Source: Myxococcales bacterium (GTDB taxonomy: Bacteria > Myxococcota_A > Polyangia > Haliangiales > Haliangiaceae). Taken from it: a stretch of 64,000 bases of DNA. The position numbers and the translations under genes were made by a program. The notes beneath the pieces were generated by a model. The model was not told the DNA's origin. It ran no database searches and saw only the letters and a program-made list of their open reading frames with translations. Location of the stretch: assembly GCA_016794525.1 (NCBI GenBank), contig JAEUJY010000135.1:1-64000 (forward strand), given 5' to 3'. Below are positions 42,991 to 54,172 of this stretch, piece after piece (the first letter of the stretch is position 1; each line of letters opens with the position of its first letter).

Positions 42991-43415
42991 TGTCGGCGGT
43001 CGCGCGGCGGTACTACGCGCGTGGCGTCCAGGCGATCGGCTCGGGCGAGCTGCAGATCGCCGTCGAGCAGCTCCAGGCCGCGGTGGATCTCGCACCGAAC
43101 TTCGGCGACGCCCGGGTCGCCTTCGCGGTGGCGCTCGCCAAGTTCGGCGACGCGCCGCGGGCGGCCAACGTCGTGCGCACCGGGCTCGGGCGCGCGGTGT
43201 CGCCGGTGGGCGTGGCCGCGCTGTGGGCGACGCTGGGGGACGTGCTGACGCTGTCGGGCGACTTCTTCGGCGCCGAGGAGGCGTTCCGTCAGGCCGCTAC
43301 GCACCCCGACTTCGCGGTGCGCGCGGCCGCCGGGCTGGCCCGGGTCTACGCCAAGCTCGGGCGCTACCCCGACGCCGTCGCGCAGCTCAAGCGCGCCGCG
43401 GCCGGCTCGGTCTGA
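42990..43415 (+). CDS. TPR-like small protein, 141 aa
   Basis: The helical pairs 'RRYYARGVQAIGSGELQIAVEQLQAAVDLAPNFGDARVAFAVALAKFG', 'ALWATLGDVLTLSGDFFGAEEAFRQA' and 'GLARVYAKLGRYPDAVAQLKRA' match three to four tetratricopeptide-type repeats. It starts inside the upstream stop (TGATG) and ends one base before the stop of the convergent PP2C gene. It is probably a protein-protein adaptor working with the upstream unknown protein. Confidence 0.8.
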   Translation: MSAVARRYYARGVQAIGSGELQIAVEQLQAAVDLAPNFGDARVAFAVALAKFGDAPRAANVVRTGLGRAVSPVGVAALWATLGDVLTLSGDFFGAEEAFRQAATHPDFAVRAAAGLARVYAKLGRYPDAVAQLKRAAAGSV

Positions 43416-43416
43416 C

Positions 43417-44223
43417 TCAATACGCCTGCTGGTAGCCGTAGTGCGGCTGCGGCGCGGCCCACAGCGTGTCGAAGAACGCCTGGGTCAGCACGACGGTGAT
43501 GTTGTCGGTGCCGCCGTTGTTGTTGGCGGCGCGCACGAGGTTCTCGGCGGTGACCTCGAGCGGATCGCCGGCGGTCATGATCTCGCGGATCATCCAGTCG
43601 TCGACGAGGTCCGACAGGCCGTCGCAGCACAAGAGGAAGATGTCGCCGTGCTCGATCTGCAGCGCGTTGTGCTCGATCTCGACCGCGGCGTCGAGGCCGA
43701 CCGCGCGGATGATGACGTTGGAGGTCGCCGGCCCGAGCTGACCCACCAGATCGGGGCGGTCCTGGTACAGGTTGCGCAGCGAGTGGTCGCGGGTGATCGG
43801 GTGGAACTGGCCCTGGCGCAGCAGGTAGCCGCGCGAGTCGCCGCAGTGGGCGATGTGCGCCGTCGCGCCCTCGATGCGCAGGCCGACGGCGGTGGTGCCC
43901 ATGCCGTGGCAGGTCGGATCGACCTGGGCCCGCTGGAACACGGCCGCGTTGGCCGCCTTCATCGCCGCCACCAGCGGATCCTGCCCCGGGGCGGGGCGCG
44001 GGTCGCCGGTCTTCATCGCGTGGACGATGGTGCGGATCGCGATGTCCGAGGCGACCTGGCCGGAGGCGTGGCCGCCCATCCCGTCGCACACCAGGTACAT
44101 CCCGAGGAAGTCGTCGAAGTACATCGCGTCCTCGTTCTGCGTGCGCTGCACACCTACATCGGTGCGACCGACACCACGCATCACGAACGGCTCGACCGGG
44201 ATGATCTTGGGCTCGGGAGTCAT
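43417..44223 (-). CDS. PP2C-family Ser/Thr phosphatase (PppA/Stp1-like), 268 aa
   Basis: All PP2C metal-binding motifs are present: 'VGVQRTQNEDAM', 'LVCDGMGGHASGQ', 'GMGTTAVGL', 'IAHCGDSRGYLLR', 'LCCDGLSDLVDD' and 'GGTDNITVVL'. The protein removes phosphate from Ser/Thr and would counter the kinase encoded two genes upstream in the same operon. It is soluble and lacks extra domains apart from a Tyr-rich C-terminus. A T6SS parallel is PppA, which opposes PpkA and the FHA protein. The 70-base gap to the preceding gene shows no clear terminator. Confidence 0.93.
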   Translation of the reverse strand: MTPEPKIIPVEPFVMRGVGRTDVGVQRTQNEDAMYFDDFLGMYLVCDGMGGHASGQVASDIAIRTIVHAMKTGDPRPAPGQDPLVAAMKAANAAVFQRAQVDPTCHGMGTTAVGLRIEGATAHIAHCGDSRGYLLRQGQFHPITRDHSLRNLYQDRPDLVGQLGPATSNVIIRAVGLDAAVEIEHNALQIEHGDIFLLCCDGLSDLVDDWMIREIMTAGDPLEVTAENLVRAANNNGGTDNITVVLTQAFFDTLWAAPQPHYGYQQAY

Positions 44224-44293
44224 GAACGCCTCGGCTGGCCAGCGGCCGGCCCGCTCATCGTACGGATCGGGGCCGATCGATCTTCCCTCGGCG

Positions 44294-45082
44294 TCACGAC
44301 GATCTCCGCTGGTGACGGATCGCCTTGGCCGTCGCGACCGTCTCGGCCCACGGCGGGGCGGTGATCTCGCGGAACTCGGCGTGGGCCGCGCGCGCGTCCG
44401 CCGCCAGCGCCAGGCGCTCGACGGGCTCGGGGCGCCAGTCCAGCGCCGCCAGGACCTCGCGGTGGCCGTCGGTCGGCTGGTCGCTCTCGTCGTCGGGGGC
44501 GGTGAGCTGGATCGTGAACTCGGTCTCGGGCCGGTACAGGTCGCGCAAGACCGCCTGCGGCGCCGCGTCCGCGAGCGCCGCCTCGACCTCGCGGTCGAGC
44601 CCGTACTCGCGGGGCTCGCCGATCGTCGCCATCTCTTCCTCGTTCGGGACGCGGACCGCCAGGATCGACGGGTCGAGCACCGGGGTCGGCGGCACGATGG
44701 GGCGGACGTCGTAGCGCTGGTGGCGCTCGAGCAGGTCGTACATCCATGGGAAGATCGACGCTGCCACGGCGGCGACCCGCTTCTTGCGCTCGGCGGCCTC
44801 GGCCGCCAGTTGGCCCTCGTCCAGGTCCTCGCCGAAGCCTAGCAGTGGGACTTGCTCCCGCGTCCCCGCCGCCTGCTCCTCGACCACCATCGCGCTCGGG
44901 CGCGCGAACCAGCTCTCGAGCTCGGCGCGCACCGCGGGGTCGAGGTTGCGCTCGAGCTCCTCGAGCTCGGCGGGGCTGCGCGTCAGCACGTCCTTCGCGC
45001 GCAGGTCGCTGCGCGCGGCCGGTGGGCCGGGCTCGACGTCGGTGGGGGCCGGCGTCGTCAGGTCGTCGTCGTCGGGCGTCAT
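44294..45082 (-). CDS. unknown acidic protein between kinase and phosphatase, 262 aa
   Basis: The start ATG overlaps the kinase stop (ATGA), so it is translated with the kinase. The N-terminal 60 residues are acidic and Thr/Pro-rich (DDDDLTTPAPTDVEP). A helical middle follows, with 'RKKRVAAVAASIFPWMYDLLERH', then a part rich in Glu/Ala/Pro. No catalytic motif, signal or membrane helix is visible, and I recognise no family. Its place in the kinase-phosphatase operon suggests a substrate or adaptor; this is inference. Confidence 0.7.
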   Translation of the reverse strand: MTPDDDDLTTPAPTDVEPGPPAARSDLRAKDVLTRSPAELEELERNLDPAVRAELESWFARPSAMVVEEQAAGTREQVPLLGFGEDLDEGQLAAEAAERKKRVAAVAASIFPWMYDLLERHQRYDVRPIVPPTPVLDPSILAVRVPNEEEMATIGEPREYGLDREVEAALADAAPQAVLRDLYRPETEFTIQLTAPDDESDQPTDGHREVLAALDWRPEPVERLALAADARAAHAEFREITAPPWAETVATAKAIRHQRRSS

Positions 45083-46707
45083 CAGAGCTGGAGGACGATG
45101 ACGTACGCGAGCGCGCCGACCGCGGCGCCGACGAGGATGCTGCCGATCCAGAAGCCGGTCGACGCGCCGGCGGCGGCCGGGGCAGCGCCGGGGCCGCTCG
45201 CCGCGGCGGCGGGGCCGCCCTGCGCGAACGACACCACGCCCTCGGTCGGCTGCAGCATCATGGTCTTCTGGGGGCCGGCCTGCGGCGGTCCGCCCGGCGC
45301 GCCCGGGTAGGGGGCCGCGCCCGGCGGCGTTCCCATCGGCATGCCCTGGGGCATGCCCTGCGGCGGCATGCCGGGCGGCGGCGCCATCGGCGACGGTCCA
45401 CCGGGCGGCATCATCACCGGCGACAGGCCGGCGATCATCGTCTTCTGGGCGTGGCCGGCGGGCTGGTAGCCACCCGGCCCGGCCGGCGGGGCCGCGGGGG
45501 GCGGATAGCCACCCGGCGCGCCAGGCGGCGGACCGCCGGGCCCGCCCGGATACCCGGGGGCGGGCATGCCCGCGATCATCGTCTTCTGGGCGGCACCCGC
45601 GCCCGCGGCGTTGGGGTTCCAGCCAGGGGCGCCCGGGGGCGGGCCGGCCGGCGGGGGCATCTGCTGCGGGTTCCAGCCAGGGGCGCCCGGCGGCGGGCCC
45701 ATCCCGGGCGGCATCATGCCCGGCGGCGGGGCCATGCCGGGCGGCATCATGCCCGGCGGCGGGGCCATACCCGGCGGCATCTGCGGGCCACCCGGCATGC
45801 CGGGGCCCGGGGCGATCATCGTCTTGGGGACGCCACCACCGCCGACGTTGATGCCCACGCCGCCCGACAGCTCGGCGAACACCTGCTGGCAGTGCTGCAT
45901 CATCTCGCCGGCCGACTGGTAACGGCGGCTGGGCTCCTTGTCGAGCGCCTTCTTGATGACGTTCTGCACGCTCGGCGGCACCGAGGGCGGCATCGGCGGC
46001 ACCTCGCTGCGGAGGTGCATCTGCAGCACGGTCATCGGGTTGTCGTCGTTGAACGGCACCCGCCCGGTCAGCATCTCGTAGCCGAGGATGCCGAGCGCGT
46101 AGAGGTCCGAGCGCGCGTCGAGCGGCAGGCCGCGGCCTTGCTCGGGCGACATGTACTGCGGCGTGCCGAAGACCACGCCGGCCTGGGTCTTCATCTGCCC
46201 GCCCTCTTGCAGCAGCTTCGCCACCGAGAAGTCGAGCAGCTTCACGAAGTCGGGCGAGCCCGCCATGTTCAGCAGGAACACGTTGTCGGGCTTGATGTCG
46301 CGGTGGATGATGCCGATCGCGTGGGCCTCGGCGAGCGAGGCGCAGCACTGGATCAGGATCTTCATCACCCGGTTCGCGGGCATCGGCTGGTTGTTGATCG
46401 CCGCCCGGAGGACGTTCCCCTCGAGGAACTCCATCGTCATGAAGAACCGGCCATCGGAGGTCTGGCCGAAGTCGAACATGCGGATCGTGTTGGGGTGCTG
46501 CAGGCGCGAGCACGCCTTCGCTTCGTTGGAGAAGCGCTGCACCCACTGCTGATCCGACGCCATCTGCGGGTTCAGCACCTTGATCGCGATGACGCGGTCG
46601 ATCGAAACCTGGCGCGCTTTGTAGACGACACCCATCCCACCCTCGCCGATGCGAGCCAGGATCTCGTAGCGTCCATCGAAGACTTTGCCGACTAGAGGGT
46701 CATGCAC
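45082..46707 (-). CDS. tail-anchored Ser/Thr protein kinase with K-T-M peptides, 541 aa
   Basis: Kinase domain at residues 14-280: glycine loop GEGGMGVVY, Lys43, HRDIKPDN (D137), D159-F-S161 in place of DFG, and an activation segment QMKTQAGVVFGTPQYMSPEQ with Thr174. Residues 290-510 are a Gly/Pro/Met-rich tail like the collagen-like linkers of the FHA proteins, holding four K-T-M peptides (Thr296, 376, 423, 482). A final hydrophobic helix (WIGSILVGAAVGALAYVIV, 520-538) anchors it in the membrane with the kinase in the cytoplasm. It heads the operon with the unknown protein and PP2C. It is the best candidate for the kinase acting on the FHA module. Confidence 0.93.
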   Translation of the reverse strand: MHDPLVGKVFDGRYEILARIGEGGMGVVYKARQVSIDRVIAIKVLNPQMASDQQWVQRFSNEAKACSRLQHPNTIRMFDFGQTSDGRFFMTMEFLEGNVLRAAINNQPMPANRVMKILIQCCASLAEAHAIGIIHRDIKPDNVFLLNMAGSPDFVKLLDFSVAKLLQEGGQMKTQAGVVFGTPQYMSPEQGRGLPLDARSDLYALGILGYEMLTGRVPFNDDNPMTVLQMHLRSEVPPMPPSVPPSVQNVIKKALDKEPSRRYQSAGEMMQHCQQVFAELSGGVGINVGGGGVPKTMIAPGPGMPGGPQMPPGMAPPPGMMPPGMAPPPGMMPPGMGPPPGAPGWNPQQMPPPAGPPPGAPGWNPNAAGAGAAQKTMIAGMPAPGYPGGPGGPPPGAPGGYPPPAAPPAGPGGYQPAGHAQKTMIAGLSPVMMPPGGPSPMAPPPGMPPQGMPQGMPMGTPPGAAPYPGAPGGPPQAGPQKTMMLQPTEGVVSFAQGGPAAAASGPGAAPAAAGASTGFWIGSILVGAAVGALAYVIVLQL

Positions 46708-46750
46708 GTCGGTTGACTACCAGGTTGTGGGGGATGTGCCGCCGGGTCGC

Positions 46751-46912
46751 GTTCGGGCGTCTCGCGTTCAGGCGTCTCGCGTTTCGGGTGGGGGCCCCAC
46801 GTCGTGTGGGGGAGGGCGTTTCGAAAGCCCCTCCAAGGTCATGGGGCCAGGCGTCTCGCGTTTCGGGTGGCGGCCCCACGTCTTGTGGGGGAGGGTCTTT
46901 TCGAAAGCCCTC
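46751..46912 (-). repeat. dispersed double-hairpin element, two tandem copies
   Basis: Read on the minus strand, an imperfect GAGGGCTTT...AAAGACCCTC stem (46912-46891) starts 12 bases after the lipoprotein stop, followed by the CCCCAC-AAGAC-GTGGGG stem and the CACCCGAAACGCGAGACGCC tail. A second copy with CACGAC in the loop and further partial CGCGAGACGCC units follows. Order and orientation relative to transcription are the same as at 32669 and 42074. It forms most of the leader between the lipoprotein and kinase genes. Confidence 0.75.
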
Positions 46913-46923
46913 TCAAAATCACC

Positions 46924-47997
46924 TCACGGCGCGCTGAGCCGCACCGGGTTGTTCGGGATCAGCTTGGAGGCGTCGATCTTCACCTTGGCCACCGAGGACT
47001 TCTTGGTGACCTTCGACAGCTTGAACTCGGAGCCGCGGATCGGCTTGTCGTTGGAGTCGAGCAGCACGCCCTTCCAGCCGCGATCGACGCCGTCGTCGGT
47101 GCCGATGTTGATCGTGATCTGGATGCCGCTACCGCCGGCGTCGGCCTGGACGTCGGTCACCTCGCCGAGGCGATCCGGCGGCTTGTAGCCGTCGCAGTTC
47201 GGGTTGCCCGGATCGATCTTGGCCGGATCGCACGGCGGCCAGTTCGACGGCTTGCACATCGCGAACTTGCGGTCGGGCGGCTGCGGGCACGGCATCGTCT
47301 TCAGACAGGCCGGGATGTTCGGGTCCGGCGGCGTCGGGCACTGGCCGGCGCAGCCGGGCCAGGTCGGATCGACCGGCACCGGGCACTTGGTGGCGCAGTC
47401 GGGGTTCTTCTTGTCGAAGGCCGCGAGGTCGCACGGCTTGACCGGCTCGGGCACGGCCGGCAGCTTGGGCGGGTCGAGGATCTCGACCGCGAGCCAGTCG
47501 AACGTCTCGACGGTCAGCTCCTTCCAGTCGGCGGTGAGCGTGTAGCGACCGGCGTCGCCGCGCTCCGACGCGTAGATCTGGATGAACAGCTTGCCCCGGA
47601 TGTTCTCGAGGGTGAGGTTCTTGGTGGTCTTGCGCGAGTGCTTGCGCTTGTTGGGCTTGGCCTCGGTGAGCAGCCGGCCCCACTCGTTGTAGACGGCGAT
47701 CGACAGGTCGAGGCCCGGGCGCGGCGGGGTCCAGCGCAGGCGCAGGCCGAGGGTGCCGACCTTGTCCTTGGGCAGGTCGAGGACCTTCCAGTCGACGCGA
47801 TCGCCACCCGGGTAGGTGACGATGCCGCGCGCCTTGGCCTCGTTGTTCTCGAGCTTCATCTCCTGGGCGCCTTTGTTGCGCCCGTCTTCGCCCGTGTGGG
47901 AGTCCTGGGGGACGTTCTTCGCGCACGCGGAGACGAGGAAACACGCCGCGACCGCGGCGGCGACGATCAGGCGTGGTCGCCTGGAAACCCGAGCCAT
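46924..47997 (-). CDS. putative lipoprotein A with Cys/Pro-rich segment, 357 aa
   Basis: I chose ATG 47997 because it gives a good lipoprotein signal (LIVAAAVAACFLVSAC, cleavage before Cys24); an upstream in-frame start at 48033 would add 12 residues before it. The mature part has 'VPQDSHTGEDGRNKGA', a beta-sandwich-like domain ('RVDWKVLDLPKDKVG', 'LRWTPPRPGLDLSIAVYNEWG'), then a Cys/Pro-rich stretch with several C-x(3-6)-C pairs (about 205-290) and a C-terminal OB-like domain ('ITINIGTDDGVDRGW', 'FKLSKVTKKSSVAKV'). It is a tandem paralogue of the next gene. Family and function unknown. Confidence 0.8.
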   Translation of the reverse strand: MARVSRRPRLIVAAAVAACFLVSACAKNVPQDSHTGEDGRNKGAQEMKLENNEAKARGIVTYPGGDRVDWKVLDLPKDKVGTLGLRLRWTPPRPGLDLSIAVYNEWGRLLTEAKPNKRKHSRKTTKNLTLENIRGKLFIQIYASERGDAGRYTLTADWKELTVETFDWLAVEILDPPKLPAVPEPVKPCDLAAFDKKNPDCATKCPVPVDPTWPGCAGQCPTPPDPNIPACLKTMPCPQPPDRKFAMCKPSNWPPCDPAKIDPGNPNCDGYKPPDRLGEVTDVQADAGGSGIQITINIGTDDGVDRGWKGVLLDSNDKPIRGSEFKLSKVTKKSSVAKVKIDASKLIPNNPVRLSAP

Positions 47998-48046
47998 GGC
48001 GGGATCGTGCGTCGAAACGCGGGGCCGGCGCAAGGCCCCCTTCGTA

Positions 48047-49102
48047 CTAATGGCAGGCCTTGATGGCCGGGCCCGGCTTGGGCTTGATCACGATCGTCGA
48101 TCCCTGCGGCACGCTGCTGTTGGTGGTCTTGCCGACCGAGGCGCGCTTGCCGACGCTCACCAGCTTGAACGTGCCGGTCAGCTTGGCGCCGGCGGGGTCG
48201 AGGATGTCGCCGACCCAGTTGGTCTTGTCGATGCCGTTCTCGGTGCCGAGGTTGATCGTCACCTGGGTGCCGTCGGCGAGCGACTTGATGTCGGTGATCT
48301 CACCGGCCTGGGGCTGCTTGGTCACGCCGTCGCACTTGGGGTTGGTCGGGTCGACCTTGTCGGGATCGCAGGCCGGGTAGTACTGCAGGCAGTCCGGCAA
48401 GCACGGATCCATCTGGTCCTTGTTGCACAGCTTGCACGCCTTGATCTTCGGGTCCGGCGGCACCGGGCAGACGTTGGCGCAGGGCGGCCACGTCGGATCG
48501 TACGCGGTGATCGGGCACTCGTTCTTGCAGGCCGGGTTGGCCTTGTCGAACGGCTCGCACGGCTTGATCGGCTCGGGCACCGCCGGCAGCTTCGGCGGAT
48601 CCATCAGCTGCACCGCGAGCCAGTCGAGGCCGGTGTCGATCACGTCGGCCTTCCAGCCGGCGGTCAGCGTGTACTTGCCGGCGTCGCCGCGACCCGACGC
48701 GTACACCTCGATGAACAGCTTGCCCTTCGCCTTGGGCACGGTGACGACCTTCTGGGTCTTGCGCGAGCGGGCGCGGGTGTTCGGCTTCGCGCTCTCGAGC
48801 AGCCGGCCGTACTCGTTGTAGACGTCGAACGACAGGTCGAGGCCCGGCCGCGGCGGGGTCCAGCGCAGCTTCAGCTCGACGGTGCCGGTCTGATCCTTGG
48901 GCAGCTCGAGGACCTTCCAGTCGACGCGATCGCCGCCGGGGTAGGTGACGATGCCGTGGGCCTTGGCCTCGTCGTTCTCGATCTTCATCTCCTTCGCGCC
49001 CTTGTTGCGGCCGTCCTCGCCCGTCTTCAGGTCCTGTGGGACGTTCTTGACGCAGGCGACGGACGCGGCCAGGACCAGGCCCACCCAGATGGCGTTCGGC
49101 AT
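48047..49102 (-). CDS. putative lipoprotein B, paralogue of A, 351 aa
   Basis: Start ATG 49102 gives a short hydrophobic leader (MPNAIWVGLVLAASVAC) with a less perfect lipobox than its paralogue. The mature part follows the same plan: KNVPQDLKTGEDGRNKGA, 'RVDWKVLELPKDQTG', 'LRWTPPRPGLDLSFDVYNEYG', a Cys/Pro-rich middle and a C-terminal 'VTINLGTENGIDKTNW' domain ending in IKACH. The conserved 'GTEDG/GTDDG' turn and 'FKLVSVGKRAS' resemble the C-terminal modules of other secreted myxobacterial proteins. Likely cell-envelope function, unknown role. Confidence 0.78.
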   Translation of the reverse strand: MPNAIWVGLVLAASVACVKNVPQDLKTGEDGRNKGAKEMKIENDEAKAHGIVTYPGGDRVDWKVLELPKDQTGTVELKLRWTPPRPGLDLSFDVYNEYGRLLESAKPNTRARSRKTQKVVTVPKAKGKLFIEVYASGRGDAGKYTLTAGWKADVIDTGLDWLAVQLMDPPKLPAVPEPIKPCEPFDKANPACKNECPITAYDPTWPPCANVCPVPPDPKIKACKLCNKDQMDPCLPDCLQYYPACDPDKVDPTNPKCDGVTKQPQAGEITDIKSLADGTQVTINLGTENGIDKTNWVGDILDPAGAKLTGTFKLVSVGKRASVGKTTNSSVPQGSTIVIKPKPGPAIKACH

Positions 49103-49185
49103 GCCGTGATGGTGTGACGACCCGGCCCGGTTGTCGAGCCCTCGCACCCGATCGCGCGCGCCCCGCCGGCGTGGTAACCGACGGC

Positions 49186-49502
49186 ATGCGCTGGATCTCG
49201 ATCGTCGTGTTCGCCGCCGCGTGCAGCGGCCAGGTGGCGGGTGGCTCCACCGACGGCGCCAAGGTGTTCGCCGCCGCGTGCGCCCGCTGTCACGGCGAGC
49301 AGGGCCGGCCGCCGCAGCAGATGATCGATCAGCTCGGCGTGCGCGATCTGACCGGCGCCGACTGGAAGGGCCGCCGCAAGGTCGAGACGATCGAGCACCA
49401 GGTCCGGCAGGGCGCGGCCAGCGGGCGGATGCCCGCGTTCACCGGCGCGCTCACCGACGCGCAGATCAAGGCGGTCGCCGCCTACGTCATGACGCTGGGG
49501 GA

Positions 49503-49506
<4 letters not shown>
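49186..49506 (+). CDS. small c-type cytochrome lipoprotein, 106 aa
   Basis: Signal with lipobox-like end (ISIVVFAAACSG), then 'GAKVFAAACARCHGEQG' with the haem-binding C-A-R-C-H, a later Met in 'SGRMPAFTGALTDAQIKAVAAYVMTL' as the axial ligand, as in cytochrome c6/cbb3-type single-haem proteins. It acts in the periplasm as an electron carrier. Start ATG 49186. The gene runs into queG on the other strand with a 4-base overlap of the stops. Confidence 0.88.
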
Positions 49507-50674
<1,168 letters not shown>

Positions 50675-50678
<4 letters not shown>

Positions 50679-51898
50679 AGCGGCGGCGCCGCCTCGGCCG
50701 AGCCCTCGCGGTCGTCGTCGGCGGGCTGGCCGGCGAAGTACACCCGATCGTAGGGGACGGTGCAGTCGCGCTCGCGCGGCTCGGGGTAGTCGACCAGCTC
50801 GCCGCGGTAGGTGCGGACGACGACGCGATCGGGGTGGCGCTCGACGATGTAGTCGGGCCCGATCGGCAGCTTGCCGCCGCCGCCCGGCGCGTCGATCACC
50901 AGGTGCGGGATGCACATGCCGCTCATCCACCCGCGCAGCGAGCCGTACAGCTCGATCGCCGCGTCGACCGGCGTGCGCAGGTGATCGGTGCCGATCACGG
51001 TGTCGCCCTGGAACAGGTAGTACGGCCGCACCCGTGCCCGCAAGAGGCCGCGGAACAGCGCGCGCAGGCTGCGCGTCGACGAGTTGATGCCGCGCAGGAG
51101 CACGGTCTGGTTGCCGACCGGGATGCCGTGATCGATCAGCCGCTCGCACGCGGCCCGCGCCTCGGGGGTCAGCTCCTTGGCGTGGTTGAAGTGGGTGTTG
51201 ATGAACAGCGGCGCGTGGGCCCGCAGCGCGCGGCACAGCTCGTCGTCGATGCGCATCGGGCACACCACCGGGATGCGGGTGCCGATGCGGATCGTCTCGA
51301 TGTGCGGGATCGCGCGGATCCGCCCGACGATGCCGGCCAGCTTCTCGGTGGTCATCAAGAGCGGATCGCCGCCCGAGATCAGCACGTCGCGGATGCGCGG
51401 CGTGCGCGCGAGGTAGGCCAGCCCGGCGTCGACGTCGCTGGCGCTGGGCGGCGCGTCGCCGCCGACGAGGCGCCGGCGGTTGCAGTGCCGGCAGTAGATC
51501 GCGCAGCGGTCGACCACCAGGAACAGCGCGCGGTCGGGGTACTTGTGGATCACGCACGGCGCGGGGTGGTGGTGATCCTCGCCCAGCGGGTCGCGCAGCT
51601 CCTCGTCGCGGATGTCGAGCTCGGCGGCGCGGGGGATGGCCTGCATCCGCACCGGGCAGCTGGGATCGGCCGGGTCCATCAGGCTGGCGTAGTAGGGCGT
51701 GATGCCGACGCGGAACAGGTGCGCCGACGCGGCCAGCCCGTCGCGCTCGGCCGGCGCCAGGTCGAGCACCCGGGCCAGCTCGTCGCCGCTGGTGATCATG
51801 TTGCGCAGCTGCCAGCGCCAGCTCGACCAGTCGCGGTCGGCGACGTCGGCGCGCGCGAGCGAGCGCGCCGGGGCGGGCTGGTCGAGGACCGGGAGCAT
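50675..51898 (-). CDS. lysine 2,3-aminomutase family radical-SAM enzyme (KamA/EpmB-like)
   Basis: The 407-aa product carries the radical-SAM triad C-A-I-Y-C-R-H-C and the KamA family phrases 'MITSGDELARVLDLAP', 'GITPYYASLMDP', 'VISGGDPLL' (as DVLISGGDPLL), 'RIGTRIPVVCPMRI', 'HFNHAKELTPEA', 'GNQTVLLRGIN', 'PYYLFQGDTVIGTDHLRTP' and 'HLVIDAPGGGGK' with the PLP lysine region. It interconverts alpha- and beta-lysine using SAM, [4Fe-4S] and PLP. Whether it feeds beta-lysine metabolism or EF-P modification cannot be told; no EF-P gene is near. It overlaps queG. Confidence 0.93.
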
Positions 51899-51907
51899 CG
51901 GCGTCCG

Positions 51908-52350
51908 TTACCGCGGGCCGCCGCCGTTGGCAACCGCCAGCGCACGGGCGCGGTCGATCACGGGCACCAGGCCGTCGGTGAGCGGCAGTCGGGCCAGCTC
52001 GGCGGCGTCGACGAAGCGGGCGGCGCGCGCGTCGTCGCCGGGGCGGGGCGCCGCGGACGAGGTCGGCGTCGCCAGGTAGTCGAGGATGACGTAGTGGTAC
52101 GCGCCGGCACCGGCGGCCACGACGCGCTCGACGACCTCGACCAGCGGGCCGACCTCGACCTCGACGCCGGTCTCCTCGCGCACCTCGCGCGCGACCGCGG
52201 CGGCCAGCGCCTCGCCGTGGTGCAGCTTGCCGCCGGGCACGGTCCACTGGCCGACGCCCGGCGGGCGGCCGCGCTCGATCAACAGCACCCGGCCGGCGGC
52301 GTCGAACACCACCGCGGCGACCGCGACCACCGGGTGCGGGGCGGGCTGGG

Positions 52351-52354
<4 letters not shown>
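51908..52354 (-). CDS. Nudix hydrolase (MutT/ADP-ribose pyrophosphatase type), 148 aa
   Basis: The Nudix box reads 'GGKLHHGEALAAAVAREVREETGV', complete with the REVREE core. Flanking 'VVFDAAGRVLLIERGRPPGVGQWTVPGG' is typical of general MutT-like enzymes that hydrolyse nucleoside-diphosphate-linked substrates. The exact substrate is unclear. The ATG overlaps the nth stop as ATGA, so both are made from one mRNA. Confidence 0.92.
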
Positions 52355-53191
<837 letters not shown>

Positions 53192-53193
<2 letters not shown>

Positions 53194-54112
53194 GAAGCTC
53201 TGGCACGGTAGCACCGCTCGCGCGATCGCGATCGCGGTGGTCGCGATGACCTGCGGCTGTCTCTCCAAGAAAGAGATCAAGACCGCCCGCAACTCGGTCT
53301 ACGACACCGAGTTCGCCAACGTGTACTCGGCCGCCGTCGAGGCGGTGCGGTCGCTGTACCCCACGTTCGAGGAGAACCCGACCAACGGCGTCATCAAGAC
53401 GGCGTGGCACCAGGTGAAGTTCTCGGACCCCAACGCCGACGATCCCAAGACCACGCAGATCGCGGATCGCGCGGCCGGCGTCGGGGCGGCGTCGCCCAAC
53501 CCGTCCAACCTCGGCTACAACCCGTCGTTCGCGCGGCGGATGTACTTCATCAAGTTCAACGTCGTCGTCGCCGGGATCCGCCCGTTCCGCGTGCGGGTCG
53601 TGGGGAGCGCGTCGGAGCTGCGGCCCGGCGACGCCCTGCCGACCGAGCTCAAGGGCGACGCGGTGCCGCACTGGCTGGCCGGGCGCACCGACGAGCTGAT
53701 CGTGAAGATCTACCGCCGGCTCAAGAAGTACGCGGTGGCCGCGCCCGAGGAGAAGCTCGCCCCCGAGGACATCGAGGCGGTGGTGGTCGACGGCGACATC
53801 CCGGCCGGCGCGCAGGAGGTGGCCGCCGACGTCGTGCGCGCGCTGCACAAGCGCGACTACGCCGCGCTCCGCGCCCAGGTGGCCGACGACGTCGTGTGGA
53901 GCCGCGGCGCGGCGCCGGGCGCCGACGTGGCGATGGCGATGTGGCAGGCCGATCCCACGGTGCTGGCGGCGCTCGAGGCCGCGATCACCGCCGGGTGCCA
54001 CGGCGACGGCGAGCAGGTGGTGTGTCCGGCGAGCGGGGCCGCGGCCCACGCCGAGTTCCGGCTGCGCGGCGGGGTGTGGAAGCTGACCGCGTTCGTCGAC
54101 GGCGATCGCTGA
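53192..54112 (+). CDS. putative lipoprotein of unknown function, 306 aa
   Basis: N-terminal signal 'ARAIAIAVVAMTCGC' ends in a lipobox-like T-C-G-C. The mature part begins LSKKEIKTARNSVYDTEFANVYSAAVEAV and holds a strand-helix-strand domain ('FEENPTNGVIKTAWHQVKF', 'MYFIKFNVVVAGIRPFRVRVVG'), similar in layout to outer-membrane-assembly lipoproteins of the BamC/DUF type. A C-terminal 110-residue part (QEVAADVVRALHKRDYAALRAQVADDVVW) resembles the NTF2-like/SnoaL layout. It shares its start region with nth on the opposite strand. Confidence 0.7.
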
Positions 54113-54172
54113 GCCCGCGCCGGGCGCAGCGCCTGCAACTGCTTCGGTCGATCGACGCGCCCTCCCAGGCGC

